Below are positions 15,932 to 24,766 of a stretch of DNA of 64,000 nt, in pieces. The DNA lies in assembly GCF_003290125.1 (NCBI RefSeq), contig NZ_QMKH01000003.1:62001-126000 (forward strand). Direction: 5' to 3'. The notes under the pieces are model-generated. The model was not told the origin of the DNA. It saw only the letters and a list, made by a program, of their open reading frames with translations, and did not search any database. The DNA comes from Microvirga flavescens (GTDB lineage: Bacteria > Pseudomonadota > Alphaproteobacteria > Rhizobiales > Beijerinckiaceae). The position numbers were made by a program, and so were the translations under genes. Each line of letters opens with the position of its first letter. The stretch's first letter is position 1.

Positions 15932-17350
15932 TCAGCCGCGCGACATGTCCAGCGGGGGTTCGACACCCTCGCGCAAGGGGCTCTCGTAAGGCGTTGCCCG
16001 CGTTCTCTCAGCGAGGTCGGCCTTAGCCGCTGTAATCAGCGCAGGATCGATGATCGCGGCCATGCCGGTTGCAGCCATGGCCTTGGCGACATGAACCATA
16101 GCCTTTTGCGCTGCCGGCATCTTGCCCTGGGCGACGACCTGCCAGGTGTGGAACGGCGTGCCGATTGCCACCGTCGGAGCGTGGGCCTGAACGGTGGGCA
16201 CCACCCAGCTCACATCGCCGATATCGGTGGAGCCGATCATCGGCTTGCGCGGTGAATCGAGGGGCACAAGGAAATCGGCGAGCGGCGCATCGGTCTGCGG
16301 CTGGCCGATGGCCCGATAGACCGACGCGATCTCCTGCTCGGACAAGGTCGCGCGGATCTTCTTCGCGAAGTCACGGTCCGCACCATCGAAAGGCGGCGGG
16401 CCGAGCTCTTCCATCGCATTGTTCAGAGCATGTTCGAGCGGTGAGTTACCAAGGGTGTTCGACACGGCGCTGACGATGCGCATCTCCACGCTCGTCTCCG
16501 TCATGAGAGCCGCGCCTTGCGCTATCTTGTGCACGCGCTCAACCAGCTCGATCATGCCGGGTAGGTCCATGGCGCGGATCGAGTAGCGCACGCGGGCATA
16601 GGCCTGCACCACGTTCGGCGCGATGCCGCCCGTATCGAGCAGGGCATAATGCACGCGCGCATCGGAGGGCATGTGCTCGCGCATGTAATTCACGCCCACA
16701 TTCATCAGCTCCACCGCATCGAGTGCGCTGCGCCCCAGATGAGGAGCTGCGGCGGCATGAGCTGCGCGGCCCCTGAACGCGAAGTCGGCGCGGGTGTTGG
16801 CGAGCGACAATGCCGGCGCGACTTCCCAGAAGCTGTAAGGATGCCAGGAGATGGCGATATCGGCATCGTCGAATGCGCCGGCGCGCACCATGAAGGCCTT
16901 GGCCGCGCCGCCCTCTTCCGCGGGGCAGCCGTAGTACCGGACGCGACCCGGAATGCCCTTCTCCGCAAGCCAATTCTTCAGGGCGACGGCGGCAAGCATC
17001 GCGCCCGATCCGAGAAGGTTGTGGCCGCATCCGTGCCCGTGTCCGCCGGCTTCGATGGGCTGATGCTCCGCGACGCCGGATTCCTGGCTCAAGCCCGGAA
17101 GGGCATCGTATTCGCCCAAGAAAGCGATGACCGGACCGCCCTCCCCTGCCTCGCCGATAACGGCGGTCGGAATGCCGGCAACGCCCTCGTTGACGCGAAA
17201 GCCCTGATGACGCAATTCCGCAGCATGCTCGGCCATTGAGCGGACTTCAGTGTAGCAGACCTCGGGCATTCCCCAGACCCGATCGCTCAAGGCAATGAGC
17301 CTGTCCTTGGCGGCATCTACTTGCTGCCAGATCTCATTTCGAACGTTCAT
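15932..17350 (-). CDS. M20-family amidohydrolase (AbgB-like aminobenzoyl-glutamate hydrolase subunit)
   Basis: The 472-residue cytosolic metallo-hydrolase belongs to peptidase family M20D. Metal and active-site motifs are GEYDALPG, GGHGHGCGHNLLG and CPAEEGGAAK. The dimerisation domain insert follows at about residues 195-310, and the late HTWQVVAQGK block is typical of AbgB. Such enzymes cleave amide bonds of N-acyl amino acids or p-aminobenzoyl-glutamate. It is the last gene of the Dpp-type operon, 30 bases after the alpha/beta hydrolase, so it most likely processes the imported substrate. AbgB normally pairs with AbgA; no AbgA gene is present here. Confidence 0.87.
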   Translation of the reverse strand: MNVRNEIWQQVDAAKDRLIALSDRVWGMPEVCYTEVRSMAEHAAELRHQGFRVNEGVAGIPTAVIGEAGEGGPVIAFLGEYDALPGLSQESGVAEHQPIEAGGHGHGCGHNLLGSGAMLAAVALKNWLAEKGIPGRVRYYGCPAEEGGAAKAFMVRAGAFDDADIAISWHPYSFWEVAPALSLANTRADFAFRGRAAHAAAAPHLGRSALDAVELMNVGVNYMREHMPSDARVHYALLDTGGIAPNVVQAYARVRYSIRAMDLPGMIELVERVHKIAQGAALMTETSVEMRIVSAVSNTLGNSPLEHALNNAMEELGPPPFDGADRDFAKKIRATLSEQEIASVYRAIGQPQTDAPLADFLVPLDSPRKPMIGSTDIGDVSWVVPTVQAHAPTVAIGTPFHTWQVVAQGKMPAAQKAMVHVAKAMAATGMAAIIDPALITAAKADLAERTRATPYESPLREGVEPPLDMSRG

Positions 17351-17380
17351 GTCTTGCTCCGAAGTCTGCGTTTATGGGCG

Positions 17381-18253
17381 TCACAGGGCGGCGGGTTCGC
17401 TGGATACCAGTTCTTCAGCCGGCGGAATACGTCCCTCGAACCAATAGGCGGCGGCGGCGCGCGACATCGCCGCGCCATCATGGCCCACGCCTTCAATGCG
17501 GATCAGTTTCCAATTGAACGGAAGACGGCGACGCTCGGCTTCATTGCGGGCGAAGTCGTAAACGAAATGAGCGCGCGCATAGCGGTGCTGCCCTTGCCTC
17601 AAAGCCTCGGCCTGGGCAGGCAGGCTCGGATCGTCGGTGACGATGTCCTGATCGCCTGCGAAGATGTGCATCGGATACGCGAACCAGCGCGCCAATGTGG
17701 TTTCGTCCAGACCGATCCCGCCGAGTCCTTCGGGGAAAACGCGATCAAGCGTCGGCAAGGTGTACCAGCCGGGATTGCCGGCGATGACGGCCTCGAAAGA
17801 TTCATGATCCTGCGTCGCGAGAAGTCGATGAGCGAACTGTCCGCCCGCCGAGTGACCGTAGAGCCGGACCTTCGCGCGGCGCGTCACGCCGCCTTTCCGC
17901 AGAGCGGCAAGGACGCGCGCGGGCACGGCATAGAGCCATTTCTCGAAAGGACGCACGCTTGCGCCCTCCCCGATGATCAATCCGTTGTTGTAGGATTCCG
18001 CGTTGGGAAAGTGCGCGTCGGAAAAAGTCGGCGCGGCAATCAGGATGCGGTGTTTCTCCGCCGCAGGAATCCAGAAATCGCGATACTCGTCGCCATTGCG
18101 GAGCATGCCGTGCTGGACGATGACGACCGGATCGTCGGGACCATGATCGGCCGGGCGATAGAAGTTCACTTCAAGAGGCCGGTCGGGGTGGAACTGATCG
18201 ACGAAGGGAAGCGTGCTGCGGCCGATCTGAGGAGTAAGCGTGGTCGTCGTCAT
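17381..18253 (-). CDS. alpha/beta hydrolase
   Basis: The 290-residue product has the alpha/beta hydrolase fold: VIVQHGMLRNG for the oxyanion region, the nucleophile elbow GHSAGGQ, an acidic residue in FAGDQDIVTDD, and a closing His in GVGHDGAAM. It has no signal peptide and would act in the cytosol as an esterase or amidase. Its start overlaps the stop of the upstream ABC ATPase gene (ATGA at 18250-18253), so it is translationally coupled to the transporter. The likely job is release of an ester or amide group from the imported compound. Confidence 0.83.
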   Translation of the reverse strand: MTTTTLTPQIGRSTLPFVDQFHPDRPLEVNFYRPADHGPDDPVVIVQHGMLRNGDEYRDFWIPAAEKHRILIAAPTFSDAHFPNAESYNNGLIIGEGASVRPFEKWLYAVPARVLAALRKGGVTRRAKVRLYGHSAGGQFAHRLLATQDHESFEAVIAGNPGWYTLPTLDRVFPEGLGGIGLDETTLARWFAYPMHIFAGDQDIVTDDPSLPAQAEALRQGQHRYARAHFVYDFARNEAERRRLPFNWKLIRIEGVGHDGAAMSRAAAAYWFEGRIPPAEELVSSEPAAL

Positions 18254-19254
18254 GCGTTGTCCGAATTATGCAAATGGCAGGCTGCGCTTCGTCCGGGAGC
18301 GATCTCTTTCAGGACCGGGCGGACTTCACGACATTTCGACGTGGCGTGCTCGCAGCGGGGGTGGAACGGGCAACCGCTCGGCGGCGCCAGCGGTGAAGGC
18401 AACTCGCCCTTCAGCGGCTGGAATGCGCGCTTGCGCCGTTCCGTCGAAGGGCTCGCAGCGATCAGGGCTGCACTGTAGGGATGGGCCGGTTTGGCGAAGA
18501 CTTCGGCAGCAGGCCCGATCTCGACAATGCGTCCGAGATACATGATCGCGACCCGGTCGCTGATGTGCCGGACGACACCGAGATCGTGACTGACGAAGAG
18601 GTAAGTCAGCCCGTGCTTCTCGCGAATGTCCATGAACAGGTTGACGACCTGCGCCTGGATCGAGACGTCCAATGCGGAAACCGGCTCGTCGCAAACGAGG
18701 AAATTCGGCTTCACCGCGAGCGCGCGGGCAATGCCGATGCGCTGGCGTTGTCCTCCGGAAAACTGATGCGGGTAACGGTTCTTGTAAGCGAGATCGAGGC
18801 CGACTTCGGTCATGGCCTTGTCTACTGCAGCGTCGATCTCGCTCTTCGGCACCAGGCTATGAACGCGAAGCGCCTCTCCGACGATGTTGCCCACCTGCAT
18901 GCGCGGATTGAGCGACGCATAGGGGTCCTGAAAGACCATCTGGACCTTGAGGAGAAAATCCAGCCGCTCCTTGCCCCGGAGTTCGGCGACAGGCCGCCCT
19001 TCATAAACGATGTCCCCGGCGCTGGGCTTGGAAATGCCGGTCGCGATGCGCGAAAGCGTAGACTTGCCGCAACCGGACTCGCCGACAAGGCCCAGCACCT
19101 CTCCTCGCATGACGCTGAGATCGACGCCATCGACCGCGCGCAAGACGGGCGGCGGCGGCGCGTTGCCGGTTGCGGCGAGAATGCGCTGCGCGAATGTCTG
19201 CTTGCCGCGGAAGTGCTTCTTCACACCTCGCAGCTCGAAGAAAGGAGCGTTCAT
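18250..19254 (-). CDS. peptide ABC transporter ATP-binding protein, DppF/OppF type
   Basis: The 334-residue ATPase has Walker A (GESGCGKST), the signature FSGGQRQRIGIARAL, Walker B (FLVCDEPVSALD) and the C-terminal oligopeptide/dipeptide extension with its CPFHPRCEHA cysteines, which in this family bind an iron-sulfur cluster or stabilise the dimer. It powers import with the DppD-type ATPase. It overlaps both neighbours by four bases (ATGA), as part of a compact operon. Confidence 0.93.
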   Translation of the reverse strand: MNAPFFELRGVKKHFRGKQTFAQRILAATGNAPPPPVLRAVDGVDLSVMRGEVLGLVGESGCGKSTLSRIATGISKPSAGDIVYEGRPVAELRGKERLDFLLKVQMVFQDPYASLNPRMQVGNIVGEALRVHSLVPKSEIDAAVDKAMTEVGLDLAYKNRYPHQFSGGQRQRIGIARALAVKPNFLVCDEPVSALDVSIQAQVVNLFMDIREKHGLTYLFVSHDLGVVRHISDRVAIMYLGRIVEIGPAAEVFAKPAHPYSAALIAASPSTERRKRAFQPLKGELPSPLAPPSGCPFHPRCEHATSKCREVRPVLKEIAPGRSAACHLHNSDNA

Positions 19255-20234
19255 GGGGCGCTGCCCTCAGGCACGGGGTTGTGGCAACGATAGCTGTGTC
19301 CGTCCGTCCGGATTTGAGACGGTGGATCGAGCTCGGCGCAGACAGGAAGGGCTCGCTCGCATCGCGGGCGGAACGGGCATCCGCTCGGGCGTGCGTCGAT
19401 GCTGGGAGCCGCGCCGTTGATCTGCTTCAGGCGCTCACCCGGAGCAACCGTCGCGGCGGAAGAGGCGAGCAGGCCGAGCGTATAGGGATGGCGGGGGCGG
19501 TCGAGAACATCGTCGACGGTTCCCGTCTCGACGATTCGCCCGGCATACATGACAGCGACACGGTCAGCGAGTTCGGCGACGACGGCGAGATCGTGCGTGA
19601 TCCACAAAAGCGCCGTGCCGGTTTCGCGGCTGAGCTTCTGAACTTCGAACAGGATCTGGCTCTGGATCGTCACATCGAGCGCGGTCGTCGGCTCGTCGGC
19701 AATGATCAGATCGGGCTCGTTCAGGAGCGCCGTCGCAATCGCAACGCGCTGGCGCATGCCGCCCGAGAATTCATGCGGATACTGCTTCAGGCGGGCTTCG
19801 GGGGAAGAGATGCCGACGCGGGACAAGGCCTGCGCCGCTTCTTTCAACGCCTCCTGCGTGCTGCATTGGCGATGCTCCCGAATGGCCTCACCCATCTGCT
19901 CGCCGATGGTGAGAACCGGGTTGAGCGTCATCAGCGGATCCTGAAAGATCATCGCAATGCGGTCGCCGCGCAGATTGCGCAGACGCTCATCGGAAGCCTG
20001 CCGCAAATCCTCTCCCTTGAAGAGAACATCGCCGGCAACGATCTCGCCTGGAGGATCGATCAGTTGCACCAGCGAGAACCCAGTCACGGATTTGCCGGAG
20101 CCGGACTCGCCGACGAGGCCCACGATCTCGCCCGGCTGCACGACGAGATCGACGCCATCGACGGCGGGCCAGGCACCCTTGAGATCATGAAATACGGTTT
20201 TGAGCCCGCGAACTTCGAGCAGTGACGATGTCAT
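19251..20234 (-). CDS. peptide ABC transporter ATP-binding protein, DppD/OppD type
   Basis: The 327-residue ATPase shows Walker A (GESGSGKSV), the signature FSGGMRQRVAIATAL, Walker B (LIIADEPTTALD) and the C-terminal CPFRPRCERA extension. The Q-loop FQDPLMTLNPV is typical of OppD/DppD. Its ATG overlaps the stop of the permease gene by one base (TAATG at 20232-20236) and its stop overlaps the DppF gene, giving coupled translation. Confidence 0.93.
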   Translation of the reverse strand: MTSSLLEVRGLKTVFHDLKGAWPAVDGVDLVVQPGEIVGLVGESGSGKSVTGFSLVQLIDPPGEIVAGDVLFKGEDLRQASDERLRNLRGDRIAMIFQDPLMTLNPVLTIGEQMGEAIREHRQCSTQEALKEAAQALSRVGISSPEARLKQYPHEFSGGMRQRVAIATALLNEPDLIIADEPTTALDVTIQSQILFEVQKLSRETGTALLWITHDLAVVAELADRVAVMYAGRIVETGTVDDVLDRPRHPYTLGLLASSAATVAPGERLKQINGAAPSIDARPSGCPFRPRCERALPVCAELDPPSQIRTDGHSYRCHNPVPEGSAP

Positions 20235-21145
20235 TAGCCCCTCACGTTGAAGCTGCGGCGCAGGCGCTCGCCCACGAGATTGAGAGACATGATCAACAGC
20301 ACGAGAGCGATGCCGGGAAAGGCGGCGATCCAGTACTCTCCCGAGAGCAGAAACTCGAAGCCATTGGCGATCAGAAGTCCGAGCGAGGGTTGGGTCACCG
20401 GAACGCCGACGCCGAGGAAGGAGAGCGTGGCCTCGAGCGTGATCGCACTCGCGATGCTGATCGTGGAGATGACAAGCACCGATCCGATGGAGTTCGGAAG
20501 CAGATGCTTCAGCATGATGTGGCGGGTCGGCAGGCCGAAATTGACGGCGGCCTCAATGTATTCCTTGCGCCGCTCCACGAGCGCCGCAGCGCGCATCAGC
20601 CGGGCATATTGGGCCCATTGTACGAGAATGATCGCGATGATCACCTTGTCGACGCCCCTGCCGATGGACGCGAGCAGAACGAGCGCAATGAGGATCGACG
20701 GAAAGCCGAGCATGAAGTCGACAATACGCATGATGGCCGCATCGACGGCCCCGCCGAATTGCGCAGCGACCAGCCCCGCAAGGACGCCGATGGCGAGCGC
20801 GCCTGCTGTCGATGTCAGACCGACCAGCAGGCTGGTCCGCAGGCCGTAAAGGATAGCGCTCAGCATGTCGCGACCCTGCGCATCGGTGCCGAGCCAGTAG
20901 GTAATGCCGGTCATCCCTTGGGAGCCGGGTTCAAGACGGTTATCCATCACGCTCAGCGACGCAAGATCGTGCGGGTTTTGCGGGGCAATGAAGGGAGCAA
21001 AAAGCGCGAGAAGCAGCAGGATTCCCAGAAGGACGATTGCGCCGCGCGTCGTGGGGCGGTTCTTGATCCGGCGCAGAACCCTCTTGCGCAACGACGTGTC
21101 GGCATAATCCGGCACCGTCGGCGCGACCGATTTCGACAGGATCAT
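20234..21145 (-). CDS. peptide ABC transporter permease, DppC type
   Basis: The 303-residue inner-membrane protein has the DppC/OppC layout: an N-terminal soluble segment with the first helix near residue 35, the periplasmic HWLGTDAQGRDM-like segment (here TYWLGTDAQGRDML), five further helices, and the EAA loop (EAAVNFGLPTRHIMLKHLLPN) that contacts the ATPase. I start at ATG 21145, which overlaps the DppB stop as ATGA. A longer frame reaching 21313 lies wholly inside dppB and is rejected. Confidence 0.92.
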   Translation of the reverse strand: MILSKSVAPTVPDYADTSLRKRVLRRIKNRPTTRGAIVLLGILLLLALFAPFIAPQNPHDLASLSVMDNRLEPGSQGMTGITYWLGTDAQGRDMLSAILYGLRTSLLVGLTSTAGALAIGVLAGLVAAQFGGAVDAAIMRIVDFMLGFPSILIALVLLASIGRGVDKVIIAIILVQWAQYARLMRAAALVERRKEYIEAAVNFGLPTRHIMLKHLLPNSIGSVLVISTISIASAITLEATLSFLGVGVPVTQPSLGLLIANGFEFLLSGEYWIAAFPGIALVLLIMSLNLVGERLRRSFNVRG

Positions 21146-22119
21146 GCCATGTCTCCCGTCAACTTCACACGAGGATCGAGCGCCGCGTAAAGAACGTCGA
21201 CGAAGAAATTCACGGCGACGAAAAGCAGGGTCGCGAGCATCACGTAAGCGACGACGACCGGGCGATCGAGATGATAGATGCTGTCGATGAGCAGCTTGCC
21301 CATGCCCGGCCATGCGAACACGGTCTCGGTGATGGTCGAGAAGGCGACAAGGCTGCCGAATTCCATGCCGGCCACCGTCACGACAGGGATCAGGATGTTG
21401 CGCAGCACATGTCGCCCGACGATGCGTCTGCGGCGGACGCCCTTGGCGCGGGCATATTTCACATAGTCCTGCGTCATCGCTTCCGTGGTTCCCGCCGCGA
21501 CGAGGCGGATCATCAGCGCCATGTTCGGAATAGCGAGGTTGAGTGCGGGCAGAGCAATATGCCGCAGGCCATCGAGCGTCAGCAGGCTCGTCGGCACGCC
21601 GAGGATGAAAACGGTTTCACCGCGTCCCGCCGTCGGCAGCCATCCGAGGAAAACACTGAAGAGCAGGATCAGCATCATGCCCTTCCAGAAGCTCGGAAGG
21701 GAAAACCCGAGGATCGTCCCGGCCATGATCGCGCGGCTCGGGCGGCTCTCGGGATTGAGGCCGGCAAGAAGACCGAGCGGCACGCCGATGAAGGCCGCAA
21801 CGCTCATGGCCAGAAGGACGAGTTCGAAAGTGGCCGGCAGTCTCGCCAGGATCAGACCCAAGGCAGGCACGCCATGCACGAAGGAGGTTCCGAGATCGCC
21901 TTTGAGAGCGCTGCCCAGGAAGGAGAGGTATTGCTGCCAGACGGGCAGATCGAGCCCGAGGCGACGGATCATCGCCGCGCGTTCAGCGGCGCTGACTTGC
22001 GGAGGAACCAGGAGTTCGATCGGGTCTCCGATGCCGTAGACGGCAAGGAAGACCACAATCGAAACCGCGAGCAGAACCAGGACGCTCTGGATCAGACGCT
22101 GCAAAATGTAGGCAGTCAT
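21142..22119 (-). CDS. peptide ABC transporter permease, DppB type
   Basis: The 325-residue inner-membrane protein begins with MTAYILQRLIQSVLVLLAVS, a typical DppB/OppB start, followed by the large periplasmic loop (residues 30-100) and five more helices. The EAA-type loop (YVKYARAKGVRRRRIVGRHVL) is at about residues 220-240. It forms the channel with the DppC-type permease. It starts 40 bases after the stop of the binding protein gene. Confidence 0.93.
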   Translation of the reverse strand: MTAYILQRLIQSVLVLLAVSIVVFLAVYGIGDPIELLVPPQVSAAERAAMIRRLGLDLPVWQQYLSFLGSALKGDLGTSFVHGVPALGLILARLPATFELVLLAMSVAAFIGVPLGLLAGLNPESRPSRAIMAGTILGFSLPSFWKGMMLILLFSVFLGWLPTAGRGETVFILGVPTSLLTLDGLRHIALPALNLAIPNMALMIRLVAAGTTEAMTQDYVKYARAKGVRRRRIVGRHVLRNILIPVVTVAGMEFGSLVAFSTITETVFAWPGMGKLLIDSIYHLDRPVVVAYVMLATLLFVAVNFFVDVLYAALDPRVKLTGDMA

Positions 22120-22159
22120 GTCAGGCGTTCCGGTCTGCTCGCGGGCTCTTATCGCTTTC

Positions 22160-23770
22160 TTACTTCGCCGGCTTGACCTGCATGGCCATCGTGAACTGGT
22201 CCGCGCGGCCGAGATAGGTCAGGTTCGACTTGTAGGCCCAGACGGAGCTTTCGAAATGCAGCGGGATGAACGCGCCGCCTTCGATAACTTTCGTTCCGGC
22301 CTGCTGGAGAAGCTCGGACCGCTTGGCATCGTCGAGGGTGACGATGGCCGTGCGGATCAGCTTGTCGAACTCGGGGTCCAAATAGCCGCCGTAATTCGAG
22401 CCGCCGATGGTCTTGGCTTCATCCGGCGTCGCGGGCCATTGCTTCAGGAAGGACGAAGCCTCACCGCTGGTGGAGCCCCAACCGCCGATCGCCACGCTGA
22501 ACTCCTTCTTGGAGCGACGCGGGAAGTAGATGGCACGCGCCATCGCGTCCACATCGGCGCGGATGCCGACCTGCGTCAGGTACTGCGCAACCGCCTGCGT
22601 GATCTGGCTATCGTTGATGTAACGATCATTGGTCGTTGCAAGAGTGACCTGGAAGCCGTTCGGATATCCAGCTTCAGCCAGAAGCTTCTTGGCTGCCGCC
22701 GGATCGTAGGAAATCTTCGGCGGGTTCGGCAGCGTGCCGAACATGCCGGTCGGCAGGAACTGATAGGCCGGTTCCGCCGCGCCATCCATGATGCGCTTGA
22801 TGATGGCATCGCGGTCGATGGCCAGCGACATAGCCTTGCGCACGCGCGGATCCTTGAGCGGATTCTTGCCGTTCTCGGTCTTCACGAACGGGCTCGGTTC
22901 GCGCTCCACGTCGAGCTGGAAGTAGATCACACGCGTCGAGGGGGTGATGACATAACCGAAGCGCTTGTCATCCTTGATGCGGCTCACGTCACGCGCAGCC
23001 GGATTTTCGATCACGTCGTAATCGCCGGCAAGCAGGCCTGCGAGGCGCGGACCGGCATTGGGAACCGGCACGAAGGTCACGTTGGCCCAGGGCTCAGCCG
23101 GGCCCCAGTGCTTGTCGTTGCGCTCGAGCTCGATGCTCGTTCCCTTCGTATAGCTCTTGAACTTGTAGGGGCCAGTGCCGATGGCGAGCTTGCCGTCGTT
23201 GAAATCGCCGACGACCGGCCACTTGCCGGTGACGCCGCAGTTGTTCGCGACATCGAAGGTCAGCTTGCCATGCGGCAGCGTGGATGCGCTCAGGATGGCG
23301 ACACCGGACAGGAAGTTCGGCAGCACCGGATCCGGCGCCTTCGTCGTGATGACGATGGTGTGCGAATCAGGCGCCTCGACAGCCGTGAAGTTGCCCGTGA
23401 TGTCGGCGAAGGAGCCTGCAATCGCGGTCTCGTTCTTCAGGGTCCGGCAGAAGCTGAAGACCACGTCGTCCGCCGTGAAGGGCTGGCCGTTCGAGAACGT
23501 GACTCCCTGACGAAGCTTGAATGTCCAACGATTCTTGCCATCGTTCTCCCAGGAGGTCGCGAGGCTGGGGAGAACCTTCTGCTTCTCGTCCTGCTTGGTC
23601 AGGCTGTCGAAGATATGCATCGCCAGGGCGTTGTTCGGCGACAGATCGTGATAATGTGGGTCGATTGCCGTCGGCTCTGAACTGAGCGCGATCTTGAGGG
23701 ACTGGGCCCATGCAGGAGCGCTGAGCAGGCACGTACCGGCGACGAAGGCGTAGATGATAGGATTGCGCAT
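22160..23770 (-). CDS. extracytoplasmic peptide-binding protein (SBP family 5, DppA type)
   Basis: The 536-residue periplasmic protein has a Sec signal peptide ending at APAWA (about residue 22) and the family 5 fold. Recognisable blocks are LATSWENDGKNRWTFKLRQG, VTFSNGQPFTADDVVFS and the late AYKSNLTYLGR. Family members bind di- or oligopeptides, opines, or peptidoglycan fragments. It is the first gene of the seven-gene operon and lies opposite an RpiR-family regulator, across a palindromic operator candidate. The ligand is not evident. Confidence 0.92.
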   Translation of the reverse strand: MRNPIIYAFVAGTCLLSAPAWAQSLKIALSSEPTAIDPHYHDLSPNNALAMHIFDSLTKQDEKQKVLPSLATSWENDGKNRWTFKLRQGVTFSNGQPFTADDVVFSFCRTLKNETAIAGSFADITGNFTAVEAPDSHTIVITTKAPDPVLPNFLSGVAILSASTLPHGKLTFDVANNCGVTGKWPVVGDFNDGKLAIGTGPYKFKSYTKGTSIELERNDKHWGPAEPWANVTFVPVPNAGPRLAGLLAGDYDVIENPAARDVSRIKDDKRFGYVITPSTRVIYFQLDVEREPSPFVKTENGKNPLKDPRVRKAMSLAIDRDAIIKRIMDGAAEPAYQFLPTGMFGTLPNPPKISYDPAAAKKLLAEAGYPNGFQVTLATTNDRYINDSQITQAVAQYLTQVGIRADVDAMARAIYFPRRSKKEFSVAIGGWGSTSGEASSFLKQWPATPDEAKTIGGSNYGGYLDPEFDKLIRTAIVTLDDAKRSELLQQAGTKVIEGGAFIPLHFESSVWAYKSNLTYLGRADQFTMAMQVKPAK

Positions 23771-23803
23771 TGGATCTCTTTCTGTTCCCTTGTTGCTGTC
23801 TTT

Positions 23804-23855
23804 TTGACAGTTCTATTTTCTCGAATTAGAGATCATGAAAATTTCATGACGTCAA
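23804..23855. promoter_or_regulatory. divergent promoter region with a 17-bp palindromic operator (RpiR-type)
   Basis: TCATGAAA (23833-23840), one central base, and TTTCATGA (23842-23849) form a perfect palindrome. On the minus strand it fills the exact 17 bases after a TTGACG -35 (23850-23855) that faces the binding protein gene, with a TCTAAT-like -10 just beyond. On the plus strand TTGACA at 23804-23809 with TAGAGA 17 bases later could drive the regulator gene. Regulator binding here could block both directions. Confidence 0.65.
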
Positions 23856-23871
23856 TCAGCGTGGAGCGTCC

Positions 23872-24744
23872 ATGTCACACGCCCTGAAGCCGACGACGGA
23901 TCTCGCGAACCGGATCGCGCTCGTTTATCCCTCGCTCAGTGGCGCTCATCGTCGTGCGGCGGACTTCGTGCTGCAAAATCCGCTCGAAACTGTGACGATG
24001 ACGATTGAAGGATTGGCGGAACGGAGTGGCGCTTCCACCGCAACGGTCACACGCTTCGTCCGCGCTCTGGGGTATGGCGGTTATAGCGAATTCCGGGCCG
24101 CGCTCTCAGCGGCGCTGAGGCTTGCAATGGCTCCCGTCGACAGCCTTGCCGATGCCCGCAGCACGAAGAGTTCCGCATTTTCGACTCTCGTCACCGCCCT
24201 CAAGGACCAGGTGGCCAATCTGGAAGGGGCGCTCGCAGCCATCGACGAAGGGACGTTCACGCGGGCCATGGAAGCCCTGTTGCGCGCACGCCGTATCTTC
24301 ATCATCGGATCGGGGGTGAGCCATCACGTCGCGGCCCACCTCGAGGAAGGATTGGCGCTTTATCTCGACGCGAACGTGATCTTCGCTTCGTCACGCGGCG
24401 GGCCTGAACAGGCCCTTCGGCATATCACGACATTGGGCGCCGAAGATCTTGTGCTGGCCATCTCGGTTCCGCGCTACTCACGTGGCACAGTGGACCTGAC
24501 AAACCTCGCCAAGGAGCGCGGCGCCATGGTGCTGGCGCTGACCGACGCACCAAGCTCGCCGCTGGTGCCTATCGCCGACATGACCCTGTTCGCGCCAGCG
24601 CGGAACAGATTGCTGCCCAACTCTCCATCCGCAACTTTCGCGCTCGCCGACGCCATCATCACATCCGTCGCGCGTGAGCGGCCCGATGCCGTCGAGGCCT
24701 TGAAAGAGCTCAGCGAGAGCCTGCTCTGGACGTTCTACCAGTAA
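23872..24744 (+). CDS. MurR/RpiR-family transcriptional regulator
   Basis: The 290-residue product has an N-terminal RpiR helix-turn-helix domain (residues 5-80, with TIEGLAERSGASTATVTRFV) and a C-terminal SIS domain (about 125-260, with IFIIGSGVSHHVA and VLAISVPRYSRGTVDL). SIS domains bind phosphorylated sugars or amino sugars, so the effector is probably of that kind. The gene is divergent from the peptide ABC operon, across a perfect palindrome, and is most likely its regulator. It converges with a glycosyltransferase gene 22 bases beyond its stop. Confidence 0.9.
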   Translation: MSHALKPTTDLANRIALVYPSLSGAHRRAADFVLQNPLETVTMTIEGLAERSGASTATVTRFVRALGYGGYSEFRAALSAALRLAMAPVDSLADARSTKSSAFSTLVTALKDQVANLEGALAAIDEGTFTRAMEALLRARRIFIIGSGVSHHVAAHLEEGLALYLDANVIFASSRGGPEQALRHITTLGAEDLVLAISVPRYSRGTVDLTNLAKERGAMVLALTDAPSSPLVPIADMTLFAPARNRLLPNSPSATFALADAIITSVARERPDAVEALKELSESLLWTFYQ

Positions 24745-24766
24745 GCGCTCTGCGTTACGGAGCCCG

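Noticed and set aside
21146..21313. Longer start for the DppC-type permease
   Set aside because: The extra 56 codons lie wholly inside dppB and read as Arg/His-rich noise, while ATG 21145 overlaps the dppB stop as ATGA and begins the expected protein.
22118..23680. A 520-codon plus-strand frame opposite the peptide-binding protein gene
   Set aside because: It has no domain pattern. The minus strand has a signal peptide and family 5 motifs and continues an operon.
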